DNA of 64,000 nucleotides, taken from contig JAGYIX010000003.1 in the NCBI GenBank assembly GCA_018402205.1, forward strand, positions 372,001-436,000, read 5' to 3'. Each line of letters opens with the position of its first letter. The stretch's first letter is position 1. The DNA is from Flavobacteriaceae bacterium (GTDB taxonomy: Bacteria; Bacteroidota; Bacteroidia; Flavobacteriales; Flavobacteriaceae). This document shows, piece by piece, positions 49,284 to 57,752 of the stretch. The position numbers and the translations under genes are program-made. The notes beneath the pieces are model-generated. The model was not told the DNA's origin. It did no database searches and worked only from the letters and a program-made list of their open reading frames with translations.

Positions 49284-49835
49284 TTAAACTTTCTCTACTT
49301 GTAAATAGCTCAATTCTAGAGGGGTCTTTCTGCCAAAAATCTTAACCATCACCTCAAGCTTGCGCTTTTCTTCATTTATTTTATCAATAGTACCATTGAA
49401 TCCATTGAAAGGACCATCAATAACCTTAATCGTCTCTCCTATTACAAAAGGAATCGATACGTCATCGGCAGTAAGTGCTAACTCGTCAACCTTTCCTAGC
49501 ATTCTATTTACTTCAGACTTACGAAGAGGCACAGGGTCTCCCCCTTTAGTCTCTCCCAGAAATCCAATAACATTTGTTATAGAGCGAATAATATGTACCA
49601 TTTCACCAGCCAAATTGGCCTTAACCATTATATAACCAGGAAAATAAGTACGCTCTTTCTGTATTTTTTTTCCGTTGCGAATCTGAACTACTTTTTCGAT
49701 AGGCACTAAAACCTCTTCAAGGTGATCTTTGAACCCTTGACGTTCAACCTCGGTTTCAATGTATCCTTTAATTTTGTGCTCTTGTCCGCTAACAGCTCGC
49801 ACTACATACCATTTCTTATCTAACACCTCAGCCAT
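49284..49835 (-). CDS. nusG: Transcription termination/antitermination factor NusG
   Basis: A 183-residue factor. The N-terminal NGN domain (KWYVVRAVSGQEHKIKGYIE) and the C-terminal KOW domain (VIDGPFNGFNGTIDKINEEK) are both present. It lies 7 nt after secE. Confidence 0.97.
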   Translation of the reverse strand: MAEVLDKKWYVVRAVSGQEHKIKGYIETEVERQGFKDHLEEVLVPIEKVVQIRNGKKIQKERTYFPGYIMVKANLAGEMVHIIRSITNVIGFLGETKGGDPVPLRKSEVNRMLGKVDELALTADDVSIPFVIGETIKVIDGPFNGFNGTIDKINEEKRKLEVMVKIFGRKTPLELSYLQVEKV

Positions 49836-49842
49836 AGCTTAC

Positions 49843-50028
49843 TTATTTCAATAGGTTGAAATACATTTGAATCAAACGGCTAAATACGGTATCCACACCC
49901 CAGGTCATCAAGGCGAAAATCAACGAGAACACAGCTACAACCACCATTAAATTTGAAGCTTGTTCACGAGTCGGCCAAGAAACATTATTCTTTAGTTCTT
50001 CTACTGATGCCTTGATATATGTAATCAT
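49843..50028 (-). CDS. secE: Preprotein translocase subunit SecE
   Basis: A 61-residue single-spanning subunit of SecYEG. The amphipathic NNVSWPTREQASN is followed by the transmembrane helix LMVVVAVFSLIFALMTWGVD. The position between tRNA-Trp and nusG is typical. Confidence 0.96.
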   Translation of the reverse strand: MITYIKASVEELKNNVSWPTREQASNLMVVVAVFSLIFALMTWGVDTVFSRLIQMYFNLLK

Positions 50029-50068
50029 CTTTAAACTTTAAAATAAAGGCGCAAGCGCCAAACCTTCG

Positions 50069-50141
50069 CACGGGAGGAGAGACTCGAACTCCCGACACCT
50101 GGTTTTGGAGACCAGTGCTCTACCAACTGAGCTACACCCGT
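50069..50141 (-). tRNA. tRNA-Trp (CCA)
   Basis: A 73-nt cloverleaf on the minus strand: anticodon stem CTGGT/ACCAG around loop CTCCAAA (anticodon CCA), and T arm GGGAG/CTCTC as in other bacterial tRNA-Trp. The acceptor ACGGGTG / CTCCCGT has a T-T mismatch at position 6-67. CCA is not encoded. It lies between tuf and secE. Confidence 0.95.
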
Positions 50142-50206
50142 TTATATGTATGCCAAAAGGTATCTCGCATGCGAGACACCCTTTAGACATACTTTATTGA
50201 TTAGAC

Positions 50207-51394
50207 TTAGTCTAAAATTTCAGTTACCTGACCTGCTCCAACGGTTCTACCACCCTCACGGATTGCGAAACGAAGACCTACGCTTAGCGCAATAGGCTGA
50301 ATTAAGTCAACAGTAATAGTCAAGTTATCTCCAGGCATTACCATTTCTACTCCGTCAGGAAGCACAATGTTTCCAGTAACGTCAGTCGTACGAACGTAGA
50401 ACTGCGGACGGTAGTTATTATGGAATGGCGTGTGACGGCCACCTTCTTCTTTTTTAAGGATATAAACCTCCGCCTTAAACTTAGCGTGTGGCTTAACAGA
50501 ACCTGCCTTACAAATTACCATACCACGTTTGATATCGGTCTTTTCGATACCGCGAAGAAGTAACCCTACGTTGTCACCAGCTTCCCCACGGTCAAGAATC
50601 TTACGAAACATCTCAACACCTGTGATGGTAGAAGTTAGCTTCTCAGCACCCATACCAATGATTTCAACAGAATCTCCAGTGTTAGCTACCCCTGTTTCGA
50701 TACGACCGGTTGCAACGGTTCCACGACCAGTAATAGTAAACACGTCTTCGATAGGCATCAAGAACGACTTATCAATATCACGAGTAGGAAGCTCGATCCA
50801 GCTATCCACAGCTTCCATCAATTTCATTACGGTATCTACCCACTTATCTTCACCGTTAAGTGCTCCAAGTGCAGACCCCATGATTACAGGTCCGTTATCT
50901 CCATCATACTCGTAGAAAGAAAGTAGTTCACGCACTTCCATTTCAACTAGTTCTAAAAGCTCTTCATCATCTACCATGTCTACCTTATTAAGGAAAACAA
51001 CGATACGTGGAATACCTACCTGGCGTCCAAGAAGAATGTGCTCACGCGTCTGTGGCATAGGACCATCAGTTGCAGCAACCACTAAAATAGCACCGTCCAT
51101 CTGGGCGGCACCCGTAACCATGTTTTTAACATAATCCGCGTGACCTGGACAGTCTACGTGTGCATAGTGGCGATTTGCAGTAGAATACTCTACGTGTGAA
51201 GTGTTGATAGTAATACCGCGCTCTTTTTCCTCAGGAGCATTGTCGATAGAGTCAAAACTTCTCATTTCTGAGAGTCCAGCCTTCGCAAGCACTGTAGTTA
51301 TTGCAGCAGTAAGTGTGGTTTTACCGTGGTCAACGTGTCCAATAGTACCAATATTTAAGTGGGGTTTTGACCGGTTAAATGTTTCCTTTGCCAT
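50207..51394 (-). CDS. tuf: Elongation factor Tu
   Basis: A 395-residue GTPase delivering aminoacyl-tRNA to the ribosome: [22 protein letters not shown] and NKVDMVD are the G1, G3 and G4 motifs. It is the only tuf copy in the window, and the first protein gene of the secE-nusG-ribosomal-rpo transcription block downstream of four tRNAs. Confidence 0.99.
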   Translation of the reverse strand: MAKETFNRSKPHLNIGTIGHVDHGKTTLTAAITTVLAKAGLSEMRSFDSIDNAPEEKERGITINTSHVEYSTANRHYAHVDCPGHADYVKNMVTGAAQMDGAILVVAATDGPMPQTREHILLGRQVGIPRIVVFLNKVDMVDDEELLELVEMEVRELLSFYEYDGDNGPVIMGSALGALNGEDKWVDTVMKLMEAVDSWIELPTRDIDKSFLMPIEDVFTITGRGTVATGRIETGVANTGDSVEIIGMGAEKLTSTITGVEMFRKILDRGEAGDNVGLLLRGIEKTDIKRGMVICKAGSVKPHAKFKAEVYILKKEEGGRHTPFHNNYRPQFYVRTTDVTGNIVLPDGVEMVMPGDNLTITVDLIQPIALSVGLRFAIREGGRTVGAGQVTEILD

Positions 51395-51440
51395 TGTTAA
51401 TGAATTTAATCTTAGTTTATATTAGTGTACAATCTTTATA

Positions 51441-51456
51441 ATGTTTGCGCAAACAT
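51441..51456. repeat. Perfect 16-bp palindrome in the tuf leader
   Basis: ATGTTTGCGCAAACAT is its own reverse complement. It lies between tRNA-Thr(GGT) and tuf, about 47 nt before the tuf start. As RNA it could form a 6-bp stem with a GCGC loop; as DNA it could be a dimeric protein site. Confidence 0.85.
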
Positions 51457-51481
51457 GCACTCTCATTCTGTTTATAATTTG

Positions 51482-51553
51482 AGCCAATGACGGGATTTGA
51501 ACCCGTGACCTCTTCCTTACCAAGGAAACGCTCTACCCCTGAGCTACACCGGC
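51482..51553 (-). tRNA. tRNA-Thr (GGT)
   Basis: A 72-nt cloverleaf: acceptor GCCGGTG/CATTGGC (with two G-T pairs), anticodon loop TTGGTAA giving GGT, T arm with GGTTCAAATCC. CCA is not encoded. Confidence 0.96.
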
Positions 51554-51595
51554 CTATTAGCTACTATCGCTCTTGAGCAATCAGCCCTAATTTAG

Positions 51596-51668
51596 AGCGG
51601 GAGACCGGGTTCGAACCGGCGACATTCAGCTTGGAAGGCTGACGCTCTACCAACTGAGCTACTCCCGC
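51596..51668 (-). tRNA. tRNA-Gly (TCC)
   Basis: A 73-nt cloverleaf: acceptor GCGGGAG/CTCCCGC perfect, anticodon stem TCAGC/GCTGA around CTTCCAA (anticodon TCC). CCA is not encoded. Confidence 0.97.
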
Positions 51669-51709
51669 AAAAAACCTTTTCAAAAAAGGCTAGAATCACC
51701 ATTTCAATG

Positions 51710-51794
51710 TGGTGGGGAGAGCAGGATTCGAACCTGCGAAGGTAAAACCAACAGATTTACAGTCTGTCCTCGTTGGCCGCTTGAGTATCTCCCC
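51710..51794 (-). tRNA. tRNA-Tyr (GTA), CCA encoded
   Basis: A class II tRNA with long variable arm: acceptor GGGGAGA/TCTCCCC, anticodon loop containing GTA, 3' end ACCA encoded in the DNA (51710-51713). Mature part without CCA is 51713-51794. Confidence 0.96.
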
Positions 51795-51833
51795 GGCATT
51801 TCATCATCTGGGATAAACTCCCCACTTTTTTTA

Positions 51834-51910
51834 TGGAGCCGGTGGAGGGACTCGAACCCACGACCTGCTGATTACAAATCAGCTGCTCTAGCCAGCTGAG
51901 CTACACCGGC
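51834..51910 (-). tRNA. tRNA-Thr (TGT), CCA encoded
   Basis: Acceptor GCCGGTG/CACCGGC perfect, anticodon stem GCTGA/TCAGC around TTTGTAA (anticodon TGT). CCA is encoded (51834-51836). First of the four-tRNA cluster leading to tuf; it covers Thr codons complementary to the GGT isoacceptor. Confidence 0.96.
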
Positions 51911-51928
51911 ATAACGCCTTAACGCCAC

Positions 51929-51953
51929 AAAAAAAGCCCGTTATTTCTAACGG
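51929..51953 (-). terminator. Terminator-like hairpin between hpf and the tRNA-tuf operon
   Basis: On the minus strand CCGTTA/TAACGG (plus 51938-51943 and 51948-51953) with a 4-nt loop, then GGGC and seven Ts (plus 51929-51935). It lies just before tRNA-Thr(TGT) and could end the hpf transcript. Confidence 0.65.
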
Positions 51954-51957
51954 ACTG

Positions 51958-51965
51958 CAAATGTA
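51958..51965 (-). promoter_or_regulatory. Candidate -7 box (TACATTTG) for the tRNA-tuf operon
   Basis: TACATTTG on the minus strand matches TAnnTTTG, with TTTTG 18 nt upstream. Its expected start site falls at the foot of the hairpin at 51938-51953, so transcripts would begin with a terminator-like structure. Confidence 0.45.
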
Positions 51966-52013
51966 GCTAATTATTTTTTTTATCAAAACAATTAGAAACA
52001 ATTTTATACGTGG

Positions 52014-52310
52014 CTAAAATCCGCGTATGGTCTTCTTTTTCTTCACCATTCTGGCCAACGCTTTTACGCTTTTATCGGTAGCTTCTTCAAAGCTGTTTGA
52101 TAGCTTCCGCACCAAGAGCTTGCCTTTAGGAACTACCAATTTAATCTCTGCCACTTTGTTGGTCTTTTCTTTGGTATTCTCCACCTTTAAAAATACTTCA
52201 GCCTCTAGTATTTTTCCGTAAAAGCGTTCCAATTTCTTTAGGCGTTTTTCAATAAAGTTTTTGAGCTTAACATCGGCTTTAAAATTAACAGCATGCATCT
52301 GTACAACCAT
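52014..52310 (-). CDS. hpf: Ribosome hibernation-promoting factor
   Basis: A 98-residue short-form HPF/YfiA protein that binds the 30S decoding centre in stationary phase. Pattern: NFKADVKLKNFIEKRLKKLE, VFLKVENTKEKTNKVAEI and KALARMVKKKKTIRGF. It follows xerC after 37 nt on the same strand, a common flavobacterial order (xerC-hpf-tRNA-tuf). Confidence 0.92.
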   Translation of the reverse strand: MVVQMHAVNFKADVKLKNFIEKRLKKLERFYGKILEAEVFLKVENTKEKTNKVAEIKLVVPKGKLLVRKLSNSFEEATDKSVKALARMVKKKKTIRGF

Positions 52311-52347
52311 GGTAAAAAAATTAGTAGGGGAATACCCCCTGTTCGAC

Positions 52348-53253
52348 TTACGAAGAAAAGCGTTCCCCTCTTGGATGCGATGCTTTGTAAACCGACTTCA
52401 GCTCCTCAATACTGCTATGGGTGTACACTTGTGTAGCCGCCAAACTAGAGTGGCCAAGTAATTCCTTAACGGTATTTAGGTCAGCTCCGCGATTTAATAA
52501 ATGCGTCGCAAAAGTGTGTCTGAGCATGTGAGGACTCTTCTTCTGTTTAACGGACACCTCCTTAAGATACGAATTTACAAGACGATATACAAATTCTGGA
52601 TAGAGCTTTTCACCCTTATCTGTAGTGAAAAGAAATAGACTAGGGTGCTCAAATTGCAATTTCTTGAGCAGAAGATACTCCTTAAACAAATTGACTAATG
52701 TTCCTATCATTGGCACTAGCCGTTCTTTCTTTCCTTTGCCTAAAATTTTCAAGACACCCTGCTCCATATCCAAATCAACGGTCTTCAAATTAATGAGTTC
52801 TGCCCTTCGCATTCCAGTTGCGTACAACGATTCTACAATCAAGCGATTGCGCAACCCCGAGAAACCGGTATCTTGACTAGCCCAGTGTTCATCAAGATGC
52901 TCCATCTCATCTTCAGAAAATGGAATACTTAAAGATTGAGGGGTCTTTAGGGCTTTGTGAGCTTCTAATGGATTTTGAATCAAACGCTCATTTCTTCGCT
53001 CGAACTTAAAATATCCGTTGAGTACACTCATTTTTCTATTGATACTTCGCGCACTCACACCCTGCGCATTTAAATACGCTATATAGTTTCGAATTAACGC
53101 ATAGCTCAAAGAGTTGAGCTCAAGGCCTGAATCAATAGTAAATCGGAAATACTCTAAAGCCGCATTAAGGTCTGAGGTGTACGCCTTAACCGTGTGAGGA
53201 GAATACTTTTTTTCAGTAGTTAAAAAGCGAATGTATTCCGCAAATGGATCCAT
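52348..53253 (-). CDS. xerC: Tyrosine recombinase XerC
   Basis: A 301-residue site-specific recombinase for resolving chromosome dimers. The N-terminal SAM-like core-binding domain starts FAEYIRFLTTEKKYSPHTVK. Catalytic residues appear in TGMRRAEL (Arg), GKGKKERLVP (Lys), HMLRHTFATHLL (His, Arg), LGHSSL (His) and VYTHSS (the nucleophilic Tyr). Its housekeeping location beside hpf and rpsU indicates XerC, not a phage integrase. Confidence 0.93.
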   Translation of the reverse strand: MDPFAEYIRFLTTEKKYSPHTVKAYTSDLNAALEYFRFTIDSGLELNSLSYALIRNYIAYLNAQGVSARSINRKMSVLNGYFKFERRNERLIQNPLEAHKALKTPQSLSIPFSEDEMEHLDEHWASQDTGFSGLRNRLIVESLYATGMRRAELINLKTVDLDMEQGVLKILGKGKKERLVPMIGTLVNLFKEYLLLKKLQFEHPSLFLFTTDKGEKLYPEFVYRLVNSYLKEVSVKQKKSPHMLRHTFATHLLNRGADLNTVKELLGHSSLAATQVYTHSSIEELKSVYKASHPRGERFSS

Positions 53254-53276
53254 GATACCAAAATACGATTTAAATA

Positions 53277-53308
53277 AAAAAGCCCGAGGCTGCCATTAGC
53301 TTCGGGCT
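53277..53308 (-). terminator. Intrinsic terminator after rpsU
   Basis: AGCCCGA / TTCGGGCT with an inner GCT/AGC, preceded by plus-strand As that read as a T run on the minus strand. It separates rpsU from xerC. Confidence 0.85.
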
Positions 53309-53333
53309 TTTCAACATGTATAACGGTTACAAA

Positions 53334-53528
53334 CTATTGAGCCTCTTGGTCTCTTAAATTCTGGATGTACTGCGCTTTTTGAATCTCTTTACGACGTTCT
53401 ACCGATTTTTTGGTGAACTGCTGGCGAGTTCTCAACTGACGCATTGTACCTGTTTTGTCGAACTTACGCTTAAAACGTTTTAACGCTCGATCAATATTTT
53501 CGCCTTCTTTAACTGGAATTATTAACAT
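53334..53528 (-). CDS. rpsU: Ribosomal protein S21
   Basis: A 64-residue basic small-subunit protein: MLIIPVKEGENIDRALKRFK then KRKFDKTGTMRQLRTRQQF. Start taken at the ATG at 53528; the extra upstream codons in frame do not match the family. In Bacteroidota S21 is implicated in anti-SD sequestration on the ribosome, relevant since genes here show few strong SD sites. Confidence 0.95.
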   Translation of the reverse strand: MLIIPVKEGENIDRALKRFKRKFDKTGTMRQLRTRQQFTKKSVERRKEIQKAQYIQNLRDQEAQ

Positions 53529-53591
53529 ATCAAAGCACCTCCTCTCTTTTGGTGGCTGCAAATATACCTTTTATGCATTAGAGTGCAAGAA

Positions 53592-54728
53592 CTAAAGTAT
53601 ATTTTTAGCAATAACCACCTTTTGGATTTCTGTGGTTCCCTCTCCAATGGTGCAAAGTTTCGCGTCACGATACAATTTCTCCACCGGATAATCTTTGGTA
53701 TACCCGTATCCTCCATGTATTTGAACGGCCTCACTTGAAGCGCGAACGCATAACTCTGAGGCAAACATTTTGCACATGGCACTGTTTAGCGTCATTTTGC
53801 GGTTTTCATTCTTTAAAAAGGCCGCCTTGTGCAAGAGCAATTCTGCCGCTTCTATTTCTGTAGCCATATCTGCTAGCTTGAACGAGATTCCTTGAAAAGC
53901 GCTTATTGGTTTTCCAAATTGCACGCGTTCCTTACTGTATTTGACTGATGCCTCAAAAGCTGCCTTGGCAATGCCTAAAGAAAGGGCTCCAATAGAGATG
54001 CGCCCACCATCTAAAATCTTCATGGATTGAATAAAACCTTCACCTTCCTCTCCTATGCGCTGATCGTCTGAGATCACGCAGTTATCAAAAATCATTTCGG
54101 CGGTTTCGCTTGCGCGCATGCCTAACTTATCTTCTTTTTTTCCCGCAAAAAAGCCTGAGGTGCCTCGCTCAATAATAAACGCAGTCATTCCTCGTGAATC
54201 TCCCTTTTCTCCTGTACGTGCTATGACCACCGCTATGTCTCCACTCTTTCCGTGGGTGATAAAATTCTTTGTTCCGTTTAGAGTCCAGTTGGATCCGTCG
54301 AAAACGGCTGTCGTATTCATGCCTCCTGCATCGGAGCCTGTGTTGTGTTCTGTAAGACCCCATGCACCAATATGCTCTCCAGAAGCAAGGCGAGGCAAAT
54401 AGCGTTGCTTTTGCGCTTCAGATCCGAATGCTAGAATATGATTCGTGCAAAGCGAGTTGTGAGCCGCCACCGAGAGCCCTATAGACGGATCAACCTTAGA
54501 TAATTCTTCTATTATCACTATATACTCATGGTAACCTAGCGCTGAGCCTCCGTAAGCTTCAGGAACCAAAATTCCCATAAAACCCAATTCTCCAGCCTTT
54601 CTAAGCACATCTAGCGGCAAGTGCTGCCTTTCATCCCACTCACGAACATGAGGGGCTATGTATTGGTCGGCAAATGAAGCCGCCGAAGAGGCAACCATTT
54701 GACAGGTTTCACTAAGGTCAAAATTCAT
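53592..54728 (-). CDS. Acyl-CoA dehydrogenase
   Basis: A 378-residue FAD enzyme of fatty-acid or branched-chain amino-acid oxidation. The signature GAWGLTEHNTGSDAGGM is near residues 115-135. The FAD/substrate region KNFITHGKSGDIAVV and the C-terminal IHGGYGYTKDYPVEKLYRDA with IGEGTTEIQ (the catalytic Glu position of short-chain types) are intact. I start at MNFDLSE (54728) rather than eight codons upstream. Substrate chain length cannot be read reliably. Confidence 0.92.
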   Translation of the reverse strand: MNFDLSETCQMVASSAASFADQYIAPHVREWDERQHLPLDVLRKAGELGFMGILVPEAYGGSALGYHEYIVIIEELSKVDPSIGLSVAAHNSLCTNHILAFGSEAQKQRYLPRLASGEHIGAWGLTEHNTGSDAGGMNTTAVFDGSNWTLNGTKNFITHGKSGDIAVVIARTGEKGDSRGMTAFIIERGTSGFFAGKKEDKLGMRASETAEMIFDNCVISDDQRIGEEGEGFIQSMKILDGGRISIGALSLGIAKAAFEASVKYSKERVQFGKPISAFQGISFKLADMATEIEAAELLLHKAAFLKNENRKMTLNSAMCKMFASELCVRASSEAVQIHGGYGYTKDYPVEKLYRDAKLCTIGEGTTEIQKVVIAKNIL

Positions 54729-54765
54729 GGTCTGAAGGGAATCAGTAAGCATATATCTTTGAAAT

Positions 54766-55437
54766 TTACAAGGTCAAATATAAGAGAATAAAAGGCTTTT
54801 TGTTTAAAGTTTTAATAAATAAGTTAGTCAGATCTTCTTCTGTTCTGAACTCCCCACGTACTCGACGCACCTCTAAAATCCAATTGATTTCTTGACTAGA
54901 AAGATAAGGTAAAGCACTTAATTCTTCCTTAGAAGCGCTGTTAATAGCTATCTTATTTAGGGCACTAGTGTCAAGAGAAAATTGTGATTTGAGTTTTATG
55001 TAAACCGAATCGGGCAAGTGATAAACCTCCTCAAGTTGCTCCATAGCTACAAAGTGCCCTAGATACTTTCTATACTTGACGATGCGCTGGCTCAAAACAG
55101 AACCTATACCAAAAATGCGTTTCAATTTAGTAGTGTCTGCTGTATTGATATCCCCAAGATGCGCGGGGGAGGGTTTTGAGGTGGATAATTTGTGTGAGCT
55201 TGATCGGTATTTGCTTGAGGCATCGTTTGAGTAAGGAGTTTTAGCCTTAAATCCTTTTTGACCTCCTGAAATATAAATTGTATCCGATGCCAGCCATTCA
55301 ATTGGCTGTTCATAAACTGCAGTGCTCAAGTGGAATATTGTCGGCTCTATTAACTTGAAAATGCATAAAGCAAGCAGGGTAAACATCACCCCTGTTCGTT
55401 CTGCAGCAGAAACGAAGAAGGGCGATTTCTTTGGCAT
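54766..55437 (-). CDS. Membrane-anchored protein with ComEA-like helix-hairpin-helix repeats
   Basis: A 223-residue protein: an N-terminal hydrophobic segment (VMFTLLALCIFKLIEPTIF), a low-complexity linker, then DINTADTTKLKRIFGIGSVL, SQRIVKYRKYLGHF, and a second unit INSASKEELSALPYLSSQEI. These are tandem HhH DNA-binding motifs as in ComEA, which holds incoming DNA in competent bacteria. Other competence genes are not in the window, so DNA uptake is a possibility, not a conclusion. It lies 3 nt after the AGCS transporter gene. Confidence 0.82.
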   Translation of the reverse strand: MPKKSPFFVSAAERTGVMFTLLALCIFKLIEPTIFHLSTAVYEQPIEWLASDTIYISGGQKGFKAKTPYSNDASSKYRSSSHKLSTSKPSPAHLGDINTADTTKLKRIFGIGSVLSQRIVKYRKYLGHFVAMEQLEEVYHLPDSVYIKLKSQFSLDTSALNKIAINSASKEELSALPYLSSQEINWILEVRRVRGEFRTEEDLTNLFIKTLNKKPFILLYLTL

Positions 55438-55440
55438 AGG

Positions 55441-57033
55441 CTACCTTGCCACTTTGATGGCTTTTAAGTATCGATTAAGTTGGCGTTTAACTTCAGGAAA
55501 CAAGAAATAAAGCCCTACCATATTCGGAAATACCATGGCAAAAATCATAGCATCAGAAAAAGCCCAAATAGAGTCCATACTTGCAGCAGCACCAATGACA
55601 ATGAAAACAAGAAATAAAAATTTATAGGTAAGATCCATCGCTTTTCCTCTACCGAAGAGAAACTTCCATGCTTGCAGGCCATAGTACGACCATGAAATCA
55701 TGGTAGATACCGCAAATAGAACCACGGCGATGGTTAGAAAAACGTCTGAAAAGGGGATGTAATTCGCAAAGGCCTGCGAAGTGATTCCAGCGCCTTCATA
55801 GGGTATGCCCTCTATGTAGACTACCCCGCTTCCATCGCCTCCGTATTCGAATACACCGCCCATATTAAAAATAACTATTACCAGGGCAGTCATAGTACAG
55901 ATCACTACCGTGTCAATAAAGGGTTCAAGCAGCGCAACAAGTCCTTCTGAGGCTGAAAACTTTGTTTTTACCGCAGCGTGAGCGATGGAGGCCGATCCGG
56001 CTCCGGCTTCGTTTGAAAAGGCTGCGCGTCGAAATCCTATAAGCAACACGCCAATGACTCCTCCAACTCCAACGGCTTTGGGCTCAAACGCCTGAGATAT
56101 GATTTGACCTATAGCGTCGTCAACGTAAGAAAAATTTGATCCGATAATGTAAACGCAGGCCAATACGTAGAGCACGGCCATCAATGGAACCACTTTCTCG
56201 GTAACAGCAGCAATTCGCTTAATACCTCCGATAATTATAATACCTACCAAAATAGCTATGGAAACTCCAATAAGGGTTCCGGCCATGGCGCTCTCTAGGC
56301 CAAAAAGATCTTTTAGTACTATAGTAGCTTGATTCGATTGAGCAGCATTACCTCCTCCAAATGAACCCCCTATGCAAAAAATAGCGAAAAGCACCGCTAC
56401 AACTTTACCTAATGTGGCGAAACCCTTAGATGCTAAGCCTTTTTTAAGAAAATACATGGGCCCCCCATAGACTACTCCATTTTCGTCAACATCTCTATAT
56501 TGCACTCCAAGGGTGCACTCTACAAACTTGGTAGACATACCCAACAATCCACAGACAATCATCCAAAAAGTCGCACCTGGCCCTCCTAAGGCAATGGCTA
56601 AAGCTACTCCAGCAATATTTCCATTTCCGACCGTACCCGAAACGGCGGTGGCTAACGCTTGAAAATGGCTAACCTCTCCTTCTTTTGACTCGTCTTTGAT
56701 GGTGCCTACAACATCTCCGTCTACAATATTTAATTCGGCCTGTTCTGCCTTGTGGGCGTCTACTTCATCGTATTTGCCGCGAACTACATTAATAGCTGTT
56801 CCAAAGTGACGGATATTAGGAAACTTAAAGTATAGGGTAAAAAATAACGCGCTTCCGACCAGTAAAATAAGCACGAAAGGAGTGTCGAATACCTCAAAGA
56901 AAACAGCGTTAGTGACTGTATCTGAAATTGGCTTAAATGCCTCGTCAATGCGCTGATCTAGTCCCTTCTCTTGAGCACTTAACTGATTATTTACAAATAA
57001 AAGTGTCGAGAGTAGTGTAAAAGCTTGCTTCAT
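55441..57033 (-). CDS. Sodium:alanine symporter family protein (AGCS)
   Basis: A 530-residue transporter of the alanine/glycine:cation symporter family. The N-terminus is signal-like and LSAQEKGLDQRI precedes the first core helix, and the family signature GNGNIAGVALAIALGGPGAT is near residues 140-160. The GFRRAAFSNEAGAGSASIAH block is also present. I start at the ATG at 57033 (MKQAFTLL); a GTG two codons upstream exists. Substrate likely alanine or glycine, from family knowledge. Confidence 0.9.
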   Translation of the reverse strand: MKQAFTLLSTLLFVNNQLSAQEKGLDQRIDEAFKPISDTVTNAVFFEVFDTPFVLILLVGSALFFTLYFKFPNIRHFGTAINVVRGKYDEVDAHKAEQAELNIVDGDVVGTIKDESKEGEVSHFQALATAVSGTVGNGNIAGVALAIALGGPGATFWMIVCGLLGMSTKFVECTLGVQYRDVDENGVVYGGPMYFLKKGLASKGFATLGKVVAVLFAIFCIGGSFGGGNAAQSNQATIVLKDLFGLESAMAGTLIGVSIAILVGIIIIGGIKRIAAVTEKVVPLMAVLYVLACVYIIGSNFSYVDDAIGQIISQAFEPKAVGVGGVIGVLLIGFRRAAFSNEAGAGSASIAHAAVKTKFSASEGLVALLEPFIDTVVICTMTALVIVIFNMGGVFEYGGDGSGVVYIEGIPYEGAGITSQAFANYIPFSDVFLTIAVVLFAVSTMISWSYYGLQAWKFLFGRGKAMDLTYKFLFLVFIVIGAAASMDSIWAFSDAMIFAMVFPNMVGLYFLFPEVKRQLNRYLKAIKVAR

Positions 57034-57160
57034 GTGCACAGAAAAAGAAATTGAACTTCTTAAGAAGCGCTGAAGATGCTAAAAATTTTACAGTTTAACA
57101 ACGAAAGCATCATTTAACAAAGAAAATAAACTACAGTGCAAAAGGCATTCAGTGCTTCGT

Positions 57161-57391
57161 TTACAGATCAAATACGGATGATCTTTTAGTGTAAACGAGG
57201 TCTTTTATACGCATCCAAAAAGCGACAAAAAGATAAAGCGCAAAACCAAAACCTAGCGTAATAAAGGTAAGATAGACAAAACTTAGTCGCACTACTTTTG
57301 GACGAATGCCCCAAGAGTCTCCTAAACGCTGGCACACCCTGAACCCCCATAGCTGAAAGAAATGCAGTAAACGCTGAAAAAATGTTGGCAT
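57161..57391 (-). CDS. PspC-domain small membrane protein
   Basis: A 76-residue protein with an amphipathic start (FQRLLHFFQLWGFRVCQRLG), the PspC-typical DSWGIRPKVVRLSFVYLTFI and one or two hydrophobic helices (FITLGFGFALYLFVAFWM). PspC proteins sense envelope stress in some bacteria. The gene stands alone, without other phage-shock genes. Confidence 0.8.
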   Translation of the reverse strand: MPTFFQRLLHFFQLWGFRVCQRLGDSWGIRPKVVRLSFVYLTFITLGFGFALYLFVAFWMRIKDLVYTKRSSVFDL

Positions 57392-57409
57392 GAGGTAAAA
57401 TTAGCGCTT

Positions 57410-57712
57410 TTAGACCAATGGTCCGTCCCAGCTCATCACTCCACCCGTGAGATTAAATGCGTTTTCAATTCCTTTTGAGCGCAGTACAGCACAGGCTTGC
57501 CCTGAGCGATTTCCCGAACGGCAATACACAAAATAAGAGGCAGAAGGGTCAAAACTATCTACCGCCGCCATGAAAGCCTGAGGGTTAAAAATGTCGTGAT
57601 GAAGAGCCCCTTCAATTTTACCTTCGGCCACCTCTTGTGCCGTGCGCACATCTAGAATAATGGCATTATTGGTTTGGGCTAACTTTTCTTTCCACTGCTC
57701 TTGAGTCAGATC
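57410..57712 (-). CDS. Rhodanese-like sulfurtransferase
   Basis: A 100-residue single rhodanese domain. The active-site loop is FVYCRSGNRSG with the catalytic Cys, and the N-terminal NAIILDVRTAQEVAEGKI is typical. Start taken at MDLTQEQWK (57712), because the upstream codons overlap the TlpA-like gene end. Co-orientation with the TlpA-like gene suggests a thiol-redox or sulfur-transfer unit. Confidence 0.9.
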   Translation of the reverse strand, partial: DLTQEQWKEKLAQTNNAIILDVRTAQEVAEGKIEGALHHDIFNPQAFMAAVDSFDPSASYFVYCRSGNRSGQACAVLRSKGIENAFNLTGGVMSWDGPLV

Positions 57713-57752
57713 CATAAAGTTGAAATTTTTGACAAATATAAGGGCTGCTTTA

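Noticed and set aside
52348-53253. Phage or integron integrase
   Set aside because: The protein is a standard XerC, next to hpf and rpsU, without attachment-site repeats or cargo.
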